A stretch of 36,035 nucleotides of DNA, from NCBI GenBank assembly GCA_028819255.1, contig JAPPMB010000122.1, positions 1-36,035 of the forward strand, written 5' to 3'. This DNA comes from Bryobacterales bacterium. GTDB lineage: Bacteria > Acidobacteriota > Terriglobia > Bryobacterales > UBA6623. Under the pieces are notes generated by a model. It searched no databases. It was not told the DNA's origin and saw only the letters and a program-made list of their open reading frames with translations. Shown here piece by piece: positions 16,471 through 25,625 of the stretch. Position numbers and translations under genes: made by a program. Position 1 is the first letter of the stretch; each line of letters begins with the position of its first letter.

Positions 16471-18474
16471 GTGGACTCCCGGCCAGCGTCTGGAGCGTCA
16501 CGGCCCGCAATCACCCGCCGGAGGTTCGCGGGTTCGCTGGCTGCAAGCGCCCTCGGCCTGCCCGTCGGCTGCGGCGACGGGCCTCGCCAGGCCGGCGCCC
16601 GCAGCGGCCGACGCGTCGTCGTGCTGGGCCTAGACGGCCTGGATCCCAAGATCCTCAAGGCGCTGATGGACCAGGGCCGGGCACCAAACTTCAGCAAGCT
16701 GGCGGCAAGAGGATCGTTTCAGCCGCTTGGCACCACCATGCCGGCGCTGAGCCCGGTCGCATGGAGCACGTTCATCACAGGCACGGATCCCGGCAGTCAC
16801 ACGATCGCGGACTTCGTCATGCGCGATCCGGCGACATATCAGCCCTACTTCTCGATCTGGGAGACCGAACCGCCCGCGCGCGAACTGAGCCTGGGGGAGT
16901 ACCGGATCGCGATCGGGGGACCGGGGGTGGTGAACCGGCGTGTGGGCGTCCCATTCTGGACCTACCTGGCAGACGCGGGGATTCCTTCCACGGTCATCAA
17001 GATCCCGACCAACTTCCCGGTCGACGACACGGCGACCCGAGCCCTGAGCGGCATGGGCACGCCCGATCTCGTGGACTCGCTGGGGCGCTTCAACTACTAC
17101 ACCTCAGACGCGAAGGAGGACATTCCGGGACTGACCGGCGGGACGCTGCACCGCATCAAGGTGAGCGGCGGGCGAGTCAGGACCGGGCTGCCCGGACCGG
17201 GGAACTCGCTGCGCGAGGACGGCAGGGAAACCAGCGCCGAATTCACTGTGGACGTCGACCCGAACAACGACGCGGTCCTGGTCGAGATCCAGGGACAGCG
17301 CATCCTGCTGCAGAAGGGAGAGTACAGCGACTGGATCGCTGTCCGGTTCGACCTCGCGTCCTGGCTCGTTGGAGTGTCGGGCATCTGCCGGTTCTACCTG
17401 CGCCAGGTGCATCCGCACCTGAAGCTCTACGTGACGCCGATCAACATCGATCCTTCGGCGCAGTCGATGCCCGTTTCCCACCCTCCGGAGGTCGGAGGCG
17501 AGATTGCCAGCCAGATCGGACCGTTCTGGACCAAGGGCCTTCCCTCAGACACCAGAGCCCTGGACTATCGCATTCTTGACGACGAGGCCTACGTCAAGCA
17601 GGCGGAGCTGATCCTCGAGGACCGCCTGCGACTCTTCGAGCACGAATGGGACCGCTTCAGCGACGGCCTGTTCTTCTTCTATGTCTCCAGCACCGACCAG
17701 GACACCCACATGCTCTGGCGCAACATGGACAAGACCCACCCGATGCACGATGCCAGCGACGTGCGGTTCTCCGGGTACATCCACCACCTCTACGAGGAGA
17801 TGGACCGCCTGGTCGGCAGGGTGCTGCCGGCGGCGGATGACGACACTCTCCTGCTGATCTGCTCCGATCACGGCTTCGCCCCGTTCGGCAGGCAGTTTCA
17901 TCTCAACTCGTGGTTGCGCCGGGAAGGCTATCTTGCCGTCAAGGACGAGGCGGCAAGCAAGGAAGTTGCCAACGTTGAAGATATTGACTGGCCCAAGACA
18001 GCCGCCTACGGCATCGGATTCAACGGCCTCTACATGAACCGGGTGGGACGCGAGGGACAGGGAACGCTGGGCGACGGCGAAGCGGAGCGCGTTTCGGCGA
18101 GGATCGCGACCGAGCTGGAGGCAATACGCGACAGCGACACGGGCGAAAGGCCGGTGCATCGCGTCTACCGAAGGAGCGAACTCTATCAAGGCGAGTTCAG
18201 TTCCGACATGCCCGAGCTGCTCGTCGGCTACACCCCCGGATACCGGTCTTCGTCCGGGTCCGTGATGGGCGAAAGCGGCAAGGAGATCCTTGACATCAAT
18301 CCATGGGCGTGGGCCGGAGACCACTCGATGGCCCGGGATCTGGTGCCGGGGTGCCTGTTCAGCAGCCAGCCGCTAGCCGGCGCCAACCCGAACATCAAGG
18401 ACCTGCCGGTCACGATCCTGCAGTTCTTCGGGCTTCGGCAGCCGTTCGGCATGCAGGGAACGAGTCTGCTGTAG
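16471..18474 (+). CDS. Tat-exported alkaline phosphatase/type I phosphodiesterase family protein
   Basis: This 667-residue protein of the alkaline-phosphatase-like superfamily (type I phosphodiesterase/nucleotide pyrophosphatase group) starts at a GTG. The N-terminus has a twin-arginine signal (AITRRRFAGS) followed by a hydrophobic segment ending in LPVGC, a likely lipobox, so it is probably a lipoprotein. The metal and nucleophile elements are visible: VVVLGLDGLDPKIL near residue 50, MPALSPVAWSTFITGTDPG near 90-108, SSTDQDTHMLW near 408, LLICSDHGFAPFG near 460 and AGDHSM near 614. A beta-rich insert lies at about 200-310. The substrate is unknown. It lies 10 bases downstream of uxaC and is probably co-transcribed. 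Confidence 0.9.
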   Translation: MDSRPASGASRPAITRRRFAGSLAASALGLPVGCGDGPRQAGARSGRRVVVLGLDGLDPKILKALMDQGRAPNFSKLAARGSFQPLGTTMPALSPVAWSTFITGTDPGSHTIADFVMRDPATYQPYFSIWETEPPARELSLGEYRIAIGGPGVVNRRVGVPFWTYLADAGIPSTVIKIPTNFPVDDTATRALSGMGTPDLVDSLGRFNYYTSDAKEDIPGLTGGTLHRIKVSGGRVRTGLPGPGNSLREDGRETSAEFTVDVDPNNDAVLVEIQGQRILLQKGEYSDWIAVRFDLASWLVGVSGICRFYLRQVHPHLKLYVTPINIDPSAQSMPVSHPPEVGGEIASQIGPFWTKGLPSDTRALDYRILDDEAYVKQAELILEDRLRLFEHEWDRFSDGLFFFYVSSTDQDTHMLWRNMDKTHPMHDASDVRFSGYIHHLYEEMDRLVGRVLPAADDDTLLLICSDHGFAPFGRQFHLNSWLRREGYLAVKDEAASKEVANVEDIDWPKTAAYGIGFNGLYMNRVGREGQGTLGDGEAERVSARIATELEAIRDSDTGERPVHRVYRRSELYQGEFSSDMPELLVGYTPGYRSSSGSVMGESGKEILDINPWAWAGDHSMARDLVPGCLFSSQPLAGANPNIKDLPVTILQFFGLRQPFGMQGTSLL

Positions 18475-18495
18475 CCGCCCGAGCCGGCGGGCATG

Positions 18496-19308
18496 TCAAC
18501 TTTCGGCCAGTTCCGCCGAACGGTCGCTCGCAGCCTCGACCGCGGAGATGAGGGCGCCCCTAACCGCACGCACTTCAAGCTCTCTCAGTCCGGCGATCGT
18601 GGTACCGGCCGGGGTCGTGACGCGTTCGCTGAGCTCCGCCGGATGCCAGCCCTTCTCACGCAGGAGACTGGCTGTGCCTAGGAGGAGCTGGCAGGCCATC
18701 GTGCGGGCCAGATCGGGATGAAGGCCCTTGAGAACACCTCCCGCGGCCAGACCCTCGACAAGCAGACTGACGAATGCCGGCCCACTCCCAGTAAGGCCCG
18801 TGACCGCATGCATCTGCCGCTCCTCAACGCGAGTCACCGTGCCAACGGATCGGAAGACGGATTCAACGACCTCCATCTGCTCCGGCGTGACATGTCGGTT
18901 GATGCAGAGCGCACTCGCACTCTCGCCGACGAGCATGGCCAGGTTCGGCATCACTCGGACAACGGGCCAGCGGGGTGGCAGGCCATTCGCGAGCCGGATG
19001 ATCGGCACGCCGGCCGCTACCGAAACCAGCACGCAACCGGGGCGGAGCGCCTCGCGCACTTCCTGGAGAACGGTCGGAATGATGTGCGGCTTGACAGCGG
19101 CAACCACCAAGTCGGATCTGGAGGCCGCCTCCGCCGCGCCGGCGCTCGAGAATCCGTCCCCGATCCTTGCGGCAAGTTCGCCAAGGCGCTCGTCGGATAT
19201 GTCCGCGGCAACAACGCCAGAGACCGCGCCGGAGGCGAGCGCACCCTCCGCCAAGGCGCCTCCAAGGTTGCCGACACCGATGATGCCGAGGGTCAGTCCA
19301 TCCGCCAT
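18496..19308 (-). CDS. proC: Pyrroline-5-carboxylate reductase
   Basis: This 270-residue enzyme reduces 1-pyrroline-5-carboxylate to L-proline with NAD(P)H in the cytoplasm. The Rossmann motif LGIIGVGNLGGALAEG is at residues 6-21. VVAAVKPHIIPTVL follows near 68, then VVRVMPNLAMLVGES near 113. The active-site region AVTGLTGSGPAFVSLLVEG is near 163-181, and PAGTTIAGLRELE near 235. The frame is open 69 codons upstream, but that part is Arg-rich noise; the ATG at 19308 gives the family length. It converges with the phosphodiesterase gene (21-base gap). No other proline gene is nearby. Confidence 0.95.
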   Translation of the reverse strand: MADGLTLGIIGVGNLGGALAEGALASGAVSGVVAADISDERLGELAARIGDGFSSAGAAEAASRSDLVVAAVKPHIIPTVLQEVREALRPGCVLVSVAAGVPIIRLANGLPPRWPVVRVMPNLAMLVGESASALCINRHVTPEQMEVVESVFRSVGTVTRVEERQMHAVTGLTGSGPAFVSLLVEGLAAGGVLKGLHPDLARTMACQLLLGTASLLREKGWHPAELSERVTTPAGTTIAGLRELEVRAVRGALISAVEAASDRSAELAES

Positions 19309-20115
19309 CCGAACAACAAGTGTACGACGCTTCGATTGGACCGATCCTCGTGGACGGCTGCGGAGCGATCGATTGAGAATGGCTTCGGTTCTCGCCTTCC
19401 CATCGCGGCCTCGGACGCCCTCCGGGACCCAAAGAGAGTCTCGCCAGTGCGGACAATTGCCATTGGCGCGACTACGTGGGGCCCAAGCCCCGGGACACGC
19501 TCGACGCCCGCGCAACAGTGCCCTCCGAGGGTGGATAAGGACCGCACATCGAACACCTTGCCGACATCATGGTGCTGATTTCGAACAAGTGAACGGTAAG
19601 GGGCTCATCGTTACGGTTATTCCTGTGGGAGTACGCCTCGGGGCTCTGACTACAGCCATTGGTGGATAGATCCTAAGCGGGCAATCCACAGGTTCCTTGA
19701 TGGAGTATTCGCGAAAAGTCAAAGCCGAGTCGCTGTCTCTATCCTAGTCTCGAAACTTCTCGACGAGCGGCTCGTGCTCTATCGAGAAACTGAGGAAGAC
19801 ACTGGGAATCATGGGGGGAGTCGGTTATCTCTCATTAATGCGACGCGCTGAGCAAGCCAACCTTAGCGCACGGGTAAGAATGCAGGCGGGGCTCGGGACC
19901 GTTTTCGTCTTATGAAGGGAATCGCTGGAGCAATGTGCCATTCGCGGGCGGAGAAGTCCACAACTATGGCGGTCTTTGTGAGAAGCAGTCCAATTCACCG
20001 GTGCCGCGCATGCGAGACCGCGGCAGGCAATTCCGCTTGCAAGCCCGGCCTGGAGTTGCTGCGTTGCCCATGACTTTCGGAGTGCGGAGTGCCCATCAAT
20101 GGGTGGCGTTGCCGC
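19309..20115. other. Gene-poor stretch between proC and the sulfatase
   Basis: About 800 bases with visibly lower GC in the middle (around 19,600-19,900). I found no intact gene. The one notable item is a protein-like frame fragment at 19545-19851, listed separately. No tRNA was recognised. Confidence 0.4.
19545..19851 (+). pseudogene. Possible decayed coding remnant of unknown family
   Basis: A stop-free frame from 19600 to the TGA at 19851 reads GSTPRGSDYSHWWIDPKRA and IHRFLDGVFAKSQSRVAVSI, then LVSKLLDERLVLYRETEED. This composition is protein-like, unlike the Arg/Pro-rich noise of neighbouring gaps. It has no start codon. Just upstream, different frames give NGKGLIVTVIPV and HLADIMVLISNK, which would join it through two small frameshifts. 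It looks like the 3' end of a degraded gene with lower GC than its surroundings. I do not recognise the family, and chance cannot be excluded. Confidence 0.35.
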
Positions 20116-21558
20116 TCAGGTCGGCTGGTCCAGGTAGTCGAACTCCCAGCCGGCATGGTCGTACTGGCTGCGGATCCGCCAGGCAAGCAGCGCGTCCAGC
20201 AGTTCCCTCTTCCTGGACTGGCTGGCCGGATCGTCCCAGAGGTTTCGGATCTCTTCGGGATCGCTCGCCAGGTCGAAGAGTTGTCCGTCCGGGGCGTCGA
20301 GGAAATGCACGAGCTTCCAGTCACGACTGCGAACCATGGTCTGGAAGTCGTTCGTGGTGAAGTTGACATCCCGTGCCGATTCGCAGAACACGTATTCCCG
20401 TCCCTCCCAAGGCTCGCCCTCCAGCGGACCGAGCAGGGACTTTGCCTCCATCCTCGGCGGTGCAGCGAGGCCGGCCATCTCAAGGATGGTGGGGCCGATG
20501 TCCATCAGCGAGCACAGACCGTCGATCTTCCTTCCTCCCGAGAATTGGCCCGGAGACCACACGATTAGCGGCATGCGCGTCACTGTGTCGTACATGGTCC
20601 ACTTCTGGCTGTGGCCGTGGTCTGTGAGGCAGTCGCCGTGGTCGGAGGTGAAGATCACGATGGAATTCTCGAGATAGCCGGACGACTCCAGCGTCGACAT
20701 GATCCTTCCGACGTGTTCGTCGATCAGAGTCACGTTGCCGAGGTAGTAGGCGCGCTGCCGATGCCGCGCCTCTCGGGACGGAAACCACTGATGGACGACG
20801 GAGTCGTGATCGACCTCGCAGTTGTGCTGGATCATCCCGCGGTAGGCCTCGGGCTGGCTGTCAAGCTCCTCGCGGGTCACCTCCAGCAGCGGCAGGTCTC
20901 GCTCCATGTACGGATCCGAATACGCCGTCGGCGGATCGTATGGCGGGTGCGGCCCGGGGAATCCGATTTCCAGGAACAGCGGCTCGGTCTTCGGATAGGA
21001 CTCGATCCACCACGTCGCCAGACCCCCGACGAACGCGTCCGGATGCATGTCCTCGTCGATCGGCCACTCGAAGGCGCCGAGCCGCTCCCGGTAGTCGGGC
21101 ATGCTTCGATAGCTGAGCCGGCCGGGCTTCTTCAGCCCCCTGGCCCGGAGCCCCTTGTCCCACTCGTCGTAGAAGTACCGCCCCTCCAGGTGGCGGTCCT
21201 TGTTCTCAACGGTGTAGCGTTGGTGGAATCCGAACAGCTCGTTGTACGGAAACGTGTGCATCTTGCCGATGTTGATCGTGTTGTATCCGGCGCGCTTGAG
21301 ATTCTCCACCCAGCTGTGCCGCCAGCGGTCTCCGTTGCGGAGCACGCCGTGGGCGTGGGGGTACTGGCCGGTGAACAGGCTGGCCCGGCAGGGAGCGCAC
21401 GAGGCCGCTGGAATGTGGCAGTTCGTGAACGTGACGCCTTCGCGGACGAGGCGGTCGAGGTTCGGCGTGTCGACGTGGGAGTACCCAAGTTCCCGAATCG
21501 TGTCAAAGCGCTGCTGGTCGGTGATGATGAAGATGATGTTTGGCCGGGTGTCGGACAT
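20116..21558 (-). CDS. Sulfatase
   Basis: This 480-residue member of the sulfatase family (alkaline-phosphatase-like superfamily) hydrolyses sulfate esters. The N-terminus RPNIIFIITDQQRFD supplies metal-binding aspartate. The formylglycine signature C-A-P-C-R begins at Cys54 (AASCAPCRASLFTGQ), so it needs an anaerobic or aerobic formylglycine-generating enzyme for activation. Further features are NIGKMHTF near 97, FLEIGFPGPHPPYDPP near 200 and IVIFTSDHGDCLTDHGHSQK near 303-322. The ATG at 21558 puts the family start at residue 6; no signal peptide is visible, so it may act in the cytoplasm. It is divergent from bshA with 48 bases between starts. The substrate is unknown. Confidence 0.95.
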   Translation of the reverse strand: MSDTRPNIIFIITDQQRFDTIRELGYSHVDTPNLDRLVREGVTFTNCHIPAASCAPCRASLFTGQYPHAHGVLRNGDRWRHSWVENLKRAGYNTINIGKMHTFPYNELFGFHQRYTVENKDRHLEGRYFYDEWDKGLRARGLKKPGRLSYRSMPDYRERLGAFEWPIDEDMHPDAFVGGLATWWIESYPKTEPLFLEIGFPGPHPPYDPPTAYSDPYMERDLPLLEVTREELDSQPEAYRGMIQHNCEVDHDSVVHQWFPSREARHRQRAYYLGNVTLIDEHVGRIMSTLESSGYLENSIVIFTSDHGDCLTDHGHSQKWTMYDTVTRMPLIVWSPGQFSGGRKIDGLCSLMDIGPTILEMAGLAAPPRMEAKSLLGPLEGEPWEGREYVFCESARDVNFTTNDFQTMVRSRDWKLVHFLDAPDGQLFDLASDPEEIRNLWDDPASQSRKRELLDALLAWRIRSQYDHAGWEFDYLDQPT

Positions 21559-21606
21559 CTGGCCGTATTCTAGCCACCGGGTCCGATCCGGCCACTGGGG
21601 AGTTCC

Positions 21607-22728
21607 ATGAGAGTTGGCATCACCTGCTACCCGACCTACGGAGGCAGCGGAGTCGTCGCCACTGAGATCGGGATGGAGCTGGCCCAGCGCGGCCACGAGG
21701 TTCACTTCGTCACCTACGCGAACCCGATCCGGCTCGCGGACGACACCCCGGGAATCGTCTACCACGAGGTCGAGGTGAGCAGCTACCCGCTGTTCCAGTA
21801 CCCGCCGTACAGTCTGGCTCTGGCTTCCCGCATGGCTGGGGTCGCAAAGGATGCCAAGCTCGACCTGCTGCATGTGCACTACGCCATCCCGCACTCGGTG
21901 AGCGCGATGCTTGCCTCGCAGATGCTCGGTGGCCGGCTTCCGTTCATCACGACGCTCCACGGCACTGATGTGACGCTCGTCGGCGCCGACCCGTCCTACC
22001 TGCCCATCACCCGCTTCGCCATCGAGAGCAGCCCGGCGATCACCTGCATCAGCGCCCACCTGCGCGAGCAGGTCGTGGAGGTGTTCGGAATCGACCGCGA
22101 GGTGAGGGTGATTCCGAACTTCGTCAACGGCGACATCTACAGGCCGGCCAGCGACCCTGCGTTGCGCGCCCGCTACGCGGGTCCCGACGAGATGCTGCTG
22201 GCGCACCTGTCCAACTTCCGGCCAGTCAAGAGGATTCTCGACTGCATCGAGACGTTCGCGCTCCTGGCTCCGAGGGTGCCGTCACGGCTCCTCATGATCG
22301 GGGACGGGCCCGACCGCCAGGCCGCCGAGCGCGTGGCGGTGAAACGCGGTGTGCGCAACCGCGTGCAGTTCCTCGGAAAATGGAAGGGCGTCGCATCCCT
22401 GCTGGGCGTCACGGACCTCCTGCTGCTTCCGAGTCAGATGGAGTCGTTCGGCCTGGCCGCGCTCGAGGCCATGGCCTGCGGAGCGGTGCCGGTCGCTACG
22501 CGCGTCGGCGGCCTCCCCGAAGTCGTCACCCACGGGCACGATGGCTTCCTTGTGCCGGTCGGGGACACGCGTGCAATGGCGCGGGCGGCGGAGTCGGTCC
22601 TCCGGTCGCCGGCCAGACTGCATGAGATGCGGGTCGCCGCCCGTCAGACCGCGCTGTCGCGGTTCGGCAGCGAGGCGGTGATCCGGATGTACGTGTCCCT
22701 GTACGAATCCCTTGTCGGGCCGGGATAG
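21607..22728 (+). CDS. bshA: N-acetyl-alpha-D-glucosaminyl L-malate synthase
   Basis: This 373-residue GT4-type glycosyltransferase matches BshA, which joins UDP-GlcNAc to L-malate in the first step of bacillithiol synthesis. The N-terminus [20 protein letters not shown] is highly characteristic. [14 protein letters not shown] follows near residue 30, then [15 protein letters not shown] near 86 and [17 protein letters not shown] near 117. The donor-site [18 protein letters not shown] lies near 279-296. The length is normal. bshB and bshC are not in the window. The gene stands alone, divergent from the sulfatase and convergent with the DUF1552 gene (5 bases between stops). Confidence 0.94.
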   Translation: MRVGITCYPTYGGSGVVATEIGMELAQRGHEVHFVTYANPIRLADDTPGIVYHEVEVSSYPLFQYPPYSLALASRMAGVAKDAKLDLLHVHYAIPHSVSAMLASQMLGGRLPFITTLHGTDVTLVGADPSYLPITRFAIESSPAITCISAHLREQVVEVFGIDREVRVIPNFVNGDIYRPASDPALRARYAGPDEMLLAHLSNFRPVKRILDCIETFALLAPRVPSRLLMIGDGPDRQAAERVAVKRGVRNRVQFLGKWKGVASLLGVTDLLLLPSQMESFGLAALEAMACGAVPVATRVGGLPEVVTHGHDGFLVPVGDTRAMARAAESVLRSPARLHEMRVAARQTALSRFGSEAVIRMYVSLYESLVGPG

Positions 22729-22733
22729 AGGAG

Positions 22734-24086
22734 CTACGCCAGTCCGACCAAGGGGCTGGTGCTGTCCCCGAAGACCTCGGGGTCCTTCACTCCCATCAGA
22801 TGCATCATCGCGAGGTACAGGTTGCACAAGGGGGTGTCGGGCCTGGAGCGCAACCGCCTTCCGGGTCGCAGGGCGCCCTTGGCCCGGCCGGCAAGGATCA
22901 GGGGAAGATTCGACGGATCATGGACGTTGCCGTCCCTCAGCGAGGAGCCGAACATGACCATTGAATTGTCAAGGAGTGTGGAGCCGCCCTCGTCGAGGTT
23001 GCGCATCCGATCAAGGAAGTACGCGGTGTGCCTCATGTGCCAGTTGATGATCGTCTCGTACATCGCACGCCGGTCGGGCTCGTTGCGATGGTGGGAAATC
23101 CCGTGGAAGTTGCCGCTCACCCCGTCCAGGAACGAGAAGTCGCGGGCTGTCTGGGCATCCCCGAACATGAATGTCGCCACTCGGGTCGTGTCCGTCCAGA
23201 ACGCGAGAAGCAGGATGTCGAGCATCAGGCGCACGTGCTCCTCGTGGGAATCCGGAATGCCCGGCGCAGGACGAGCGACGCCCAGGTCCCCCTCGTTGAC
23301 CCACCGGGGCTGGGGAGCCATGGCGGCCTGAAGCCGCGCCTCAACGGACCGTACGGCATCAAGGTACTCGTCCAGCTTGAGCTGGTCCCTGCGGCTTCCG
23401 CGACGCCTTAGCGAACTGGCCTTGTCAAGGACCGCGTCAAGAATGCTGGACTCGTCCCTGTGGGCGGACGACACTGCGGGGCCGGCGCCGGGCCTGCCCG
23501 TCCGGAACAGACGATCAAAAGCCAGACGGGGCACGATCTCCTTGGCCGCGGGCGAATGCGGGTCCCGCCACGAGATGTACGAACCCACGATGCGGGCGAA
23601 TCCTCCCCCTATGTTGTCCACTCCGGTTCTCGGCGCGTCCACGCCGAGCTGCACCGACGGGAGCGGCGTGCGATGCCCGATCTCGGATGCGATCAGCTGG
23701 TCGACCGAGGTCCCCCCTGTGTCGATGTCCCGCCCGGTGGACCGCTCGACGTAGCCGCCAGACAGCCACGCCGGAACCTTCGCCCAGTGGCCGTTGCGCC
23801 CGACCGCGTTCGCGTTCCAAAGGTTCTCGAGCAGCAGGAACTCGCTCTTGAGCGGCGCAAAAGGGGCCAGGTGGGGCGTGATCTCGTAGTCCTCGCCATC
23901 GCCCGGAGGGAACCAGTGGTCGGGCCGCACGCCGCACGGCATGAACAGGAAGGCCAGACGCAGCGGAGGCTCCGAAAGGTTCCTCGATCCGCCGCCGGCG
24001 GCCGGAGCGAACGACTCCAGCCACGGAATAGCCATGCTCACGCCCGCTGCGCGAAGGATGTTCCTTCTTGATAGCGGCTGCCTCAC
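22734..24086 (-). CDS. DUF1552 family Tat-exported protein
   Basis: This 450-residue DUF1552 protein of unknown function starts at a GTG with AGAGG upstream. The N-terminus is a twin-arginine signal (PLSRRNILRAAGVSMAIPWL). The family core includes RLAFLFMPCGVRPDHWFP near residue 43 and EFLLLENLWNANAVGRNGH near 82. Also visible are DTGGTSVDQLIASEIGH near 122 and DTTRVATFMFGD near 300 with a GISHH motif. LDNSMVMFGSSLRDGN lies near 374. The family usually pairs with DUF1592 genes. Here it is the last gene of the operon, 67 bases after DUF1501, with the DUF1592 gene two genes further upstream. DUF1552 is related to DUF1501 and the alkaline-phosphatase-like fold by family knowledge. Confidence 0.92.
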   Translation of the reverse strand: MRQPLSRRNILRAAGVSMAIPWLESFAPAAGGGSRNLSEPPLRLAFLFMPCGVRPDHWFPPGDGEDYEITPHLAPFAPLKSEFLLLENLWNANAVGRNGHWAKVPAWLSGGYVERSTGRDIDTGGTSVDQLIASEIGHRTPLPSVQLGVDAPRTGVDNIGGGFARIVGSYISWRDPHSPAAKEIVPRLAFDRLFRTGRPGAGPAVSSAHRDESSILDAVLDKASSLRRRGSRRDQLKLDEYLDAVRSVEARLQAAMAPQPRWVNEGDLGVARPAPGIPDSHEEHVRLMLDILLLAFWTDTTRVATFMFGDAQTARDFSFLDGVSGNFHGISHHRNEPDRRAMYETIINWHMRHTAYFLDRMRNLDEGGSTLLDNSMVMFGSSLRDGNVHDPSNLPLILAGRAKGALRPGRRLRSRPDTPLCNLYLAMMHLMGVKDPEVFGDSTSPLVGLA

Positions 24087-24153
24087 GATGGACCTCTTGG
24101 GCCGCCCTCAGCCTATCACAGAAGGGCGCGGGCGGCGGACGAACCGGGGCGGC

Positions 24154-25620
24154 TCAGGCAAGGATCTTGTGGAGCACTTCGCCTGCCACGTCGGTGAGCC
24201 TGTAGCTCCGTCCGTTGTAGGCATACGTCAGGCGCTCGTGATCGAGACCCAGCAGATGGAGAATCGTTGCGTGGAAATCATGCACGGAGACCTTGTCCAC
24301 GGCCGCCTTGAACCCAAGCTCGTCGGACTCGCCGTAGGAAACGCCTCCCCTGATGCCGCCTCCGGCCATCCACGCCGTGAAGCAGTGGGGGTTGTGGTCG
24401 CGGCCCGGCTTCGAGGTGCCGATCTGGGCGACGGGAAGCCGTCCAAATTCCCCGCCCCAGATTACCAGCGTGTCGTCAAGCATGCCGCGCTCCTCGAGGT
24501 CGGTGATCAGCGCTGCGAACGGCTGGTCGGTCTCACCGGCGAACTGGGAGTGGTTGCCGAGAATGTCGATGTGTCCATCCCAGGCGCGCTGGTTCTCCAT
24601 TCCGCCCGAGTAGATCTGGATGAAGCGGACGCCGCGCTCGAGCAGTCTGCGGGCCATGATGCACTGACGGGCCACGTGTCCGCACCGCTCGCTGTGCAGC
24701 CCGTACAGCTCCTTGACGTGGGCGGGTTCGCTGTCGACGTCGAGTGCCTCGGGGGCCGCGGACTGCATGCGATAGGCGAGTTCGAAGCTCTCGATCCGGG
24801 CCGCGAGCTCGCGCTCCAGCGGGTTGCGTTCCAGGTCCGCAGAGTTCAGCTCCGCAATCAGATCCAGCTGCGATCTCTGGTGGGCCTCCGACATTCCCGC
24901 CGGAGGCTGCAGGTTCCGGATCGGATCGCCCTTGGGACGAAGCCACGTGCCCTGGTATGCCCCCGGAAGAAAGCCCGCACTCCAGTTGTTGGCGTTGCCC
25001 TTCGGCAGACCGCGGTCCTTGGGATCGGACATCACCATGAATCCGGGCAGATCATTGCTCTCGCTGCCCAGCCCGTAGGTCACCCACGATCCCAGGCTCG
25101 GGAATCCCATCCGCGTCTGTCCGCTGTTCATCATGAACAGCGCAGGGGAATGGTTGTTGGAGCCGGGAACACCCGAATGGATGAATGCCATGCGGTCGAC
25201 ATGCTGCCCCAGGTGGGGAAAGATCTCGGACACGAGCTTGCCGCTCTCGCCGCGTGGAGTGAACTCAAACGGGGACTTGAGCAGCGCACCCACCTCGCGC
25301 GAAAAGAAGCCGGTGAACTTGTCGAAGCCATCGAGCTCCTGCCCGTGGCGCCTGGTGAGCTCGGGCTTGTAGTCCCACGTGTCCACCTGGCTTGGCCCTC
25401 CGTTGATGAACAGCCAGATCACGCGCTTCGCCTTGGGCGCGAAGTGCGTCGGGCGCGGCGCCATCGGGTTCAGCGAGCGGTCAGGAACGGAGGAAGCCCC
25501 GAGGAGCCCCTCCTCCGCAAGGATGCCGGCGAGCCCGAGCATTCCGAAGCCCATCCCGCAGCGGCCTAGCAGCTCGCGGCGCGAAATCGAGGGCTGGTGG
25601 GGGGATTCTGTGTTGTTCAT
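24154..25620 (-). CDS. DUF1501 family Tat-exported protein (partner of the PSCyt1/DUF1553 protein)
   Basis: This 488-residue DUF1501 protein has a twin-arginine signal at its start (SISRRELLGRCGMGFGMLGL). It has KRVIWLFINGGPSQVDTWDY near residue 64, VGVL-type blocks replaced by FPHLGQHVDRMAFIHSG, and SLGSWVTYGLGSE near 155. FIQIYSGGMENQRAWDGH near 335 and VIWGGEFGRLPVAQIG near 390 complete the C-terminal signature. The family is related to alkaline phosphatases and sulfatases; its activity is unknown. The ATG at 25620 is preferred. A GTG at 25629, in frame three codons earlier, would overlap the upstream TGA in GTGA. Either way it is translationally close to the DUF1553 gene, its standard partner. 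Confidence 0.92.
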   Translation of the reverse strand: MNNTESPHQPSISRRELLGRCGMGFGMLGLAGILAEEGLLGASSVPDRSLNPMAPRPTHFAPKAKRVIWLFINGGPSQVDTWDYKPELTRRHGQELDGFDKFTGFFSREVGALLKSPFEFTPRGESGKLVSEIFPHLGQHVDRMAFIHSGVPGSNNHSPALFMMNSGQTRMGFPSLGSWVTYGLGSESNDLPGFMVMSDPKDRGLPKGNANNWSAGFLPGAYQGTWLRPKGDPIRNLQPPAGMSEAHQRSQLDLIAELNSADLERNPLERELAARIESFELAYRMQSAAPEALDVDSEPAHVKELYGLHSERCGHVARQCIMARRLLERGVRFIQIYSGGMENQRAWDGHIDILGNHSQFAGETDQPFAALITDLEERGMLDDTLVIWGGEFGRLPVAQIGTSKPGRDHNPHCFTAWMAGGGIRGGVSYGESDELGFKAAVDKVSVHDFHATILHLLGLDHERLTYAYNGRSYRLTDVAGEVLHKILA

Positions 25621-25625
25621 ATGTC

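Noticed and set aside
18475..18490. CCGCC/GGCGG hairpin between the phosphodiesterase and proC stops as a bidirectional terminator
   Set aside because: The stem is only 5 bases and no T-run is present on either strand; too weak to call.
23941..25569. Long plus-strand open frame of 542 codons opposite DUF1501/DUF1552
   Set aside because: Its translation is Val/Arg/Leu/Gly-rich without any family motif and lies antisense to two well-recognised genes. It is a GC-driven shadow frame.
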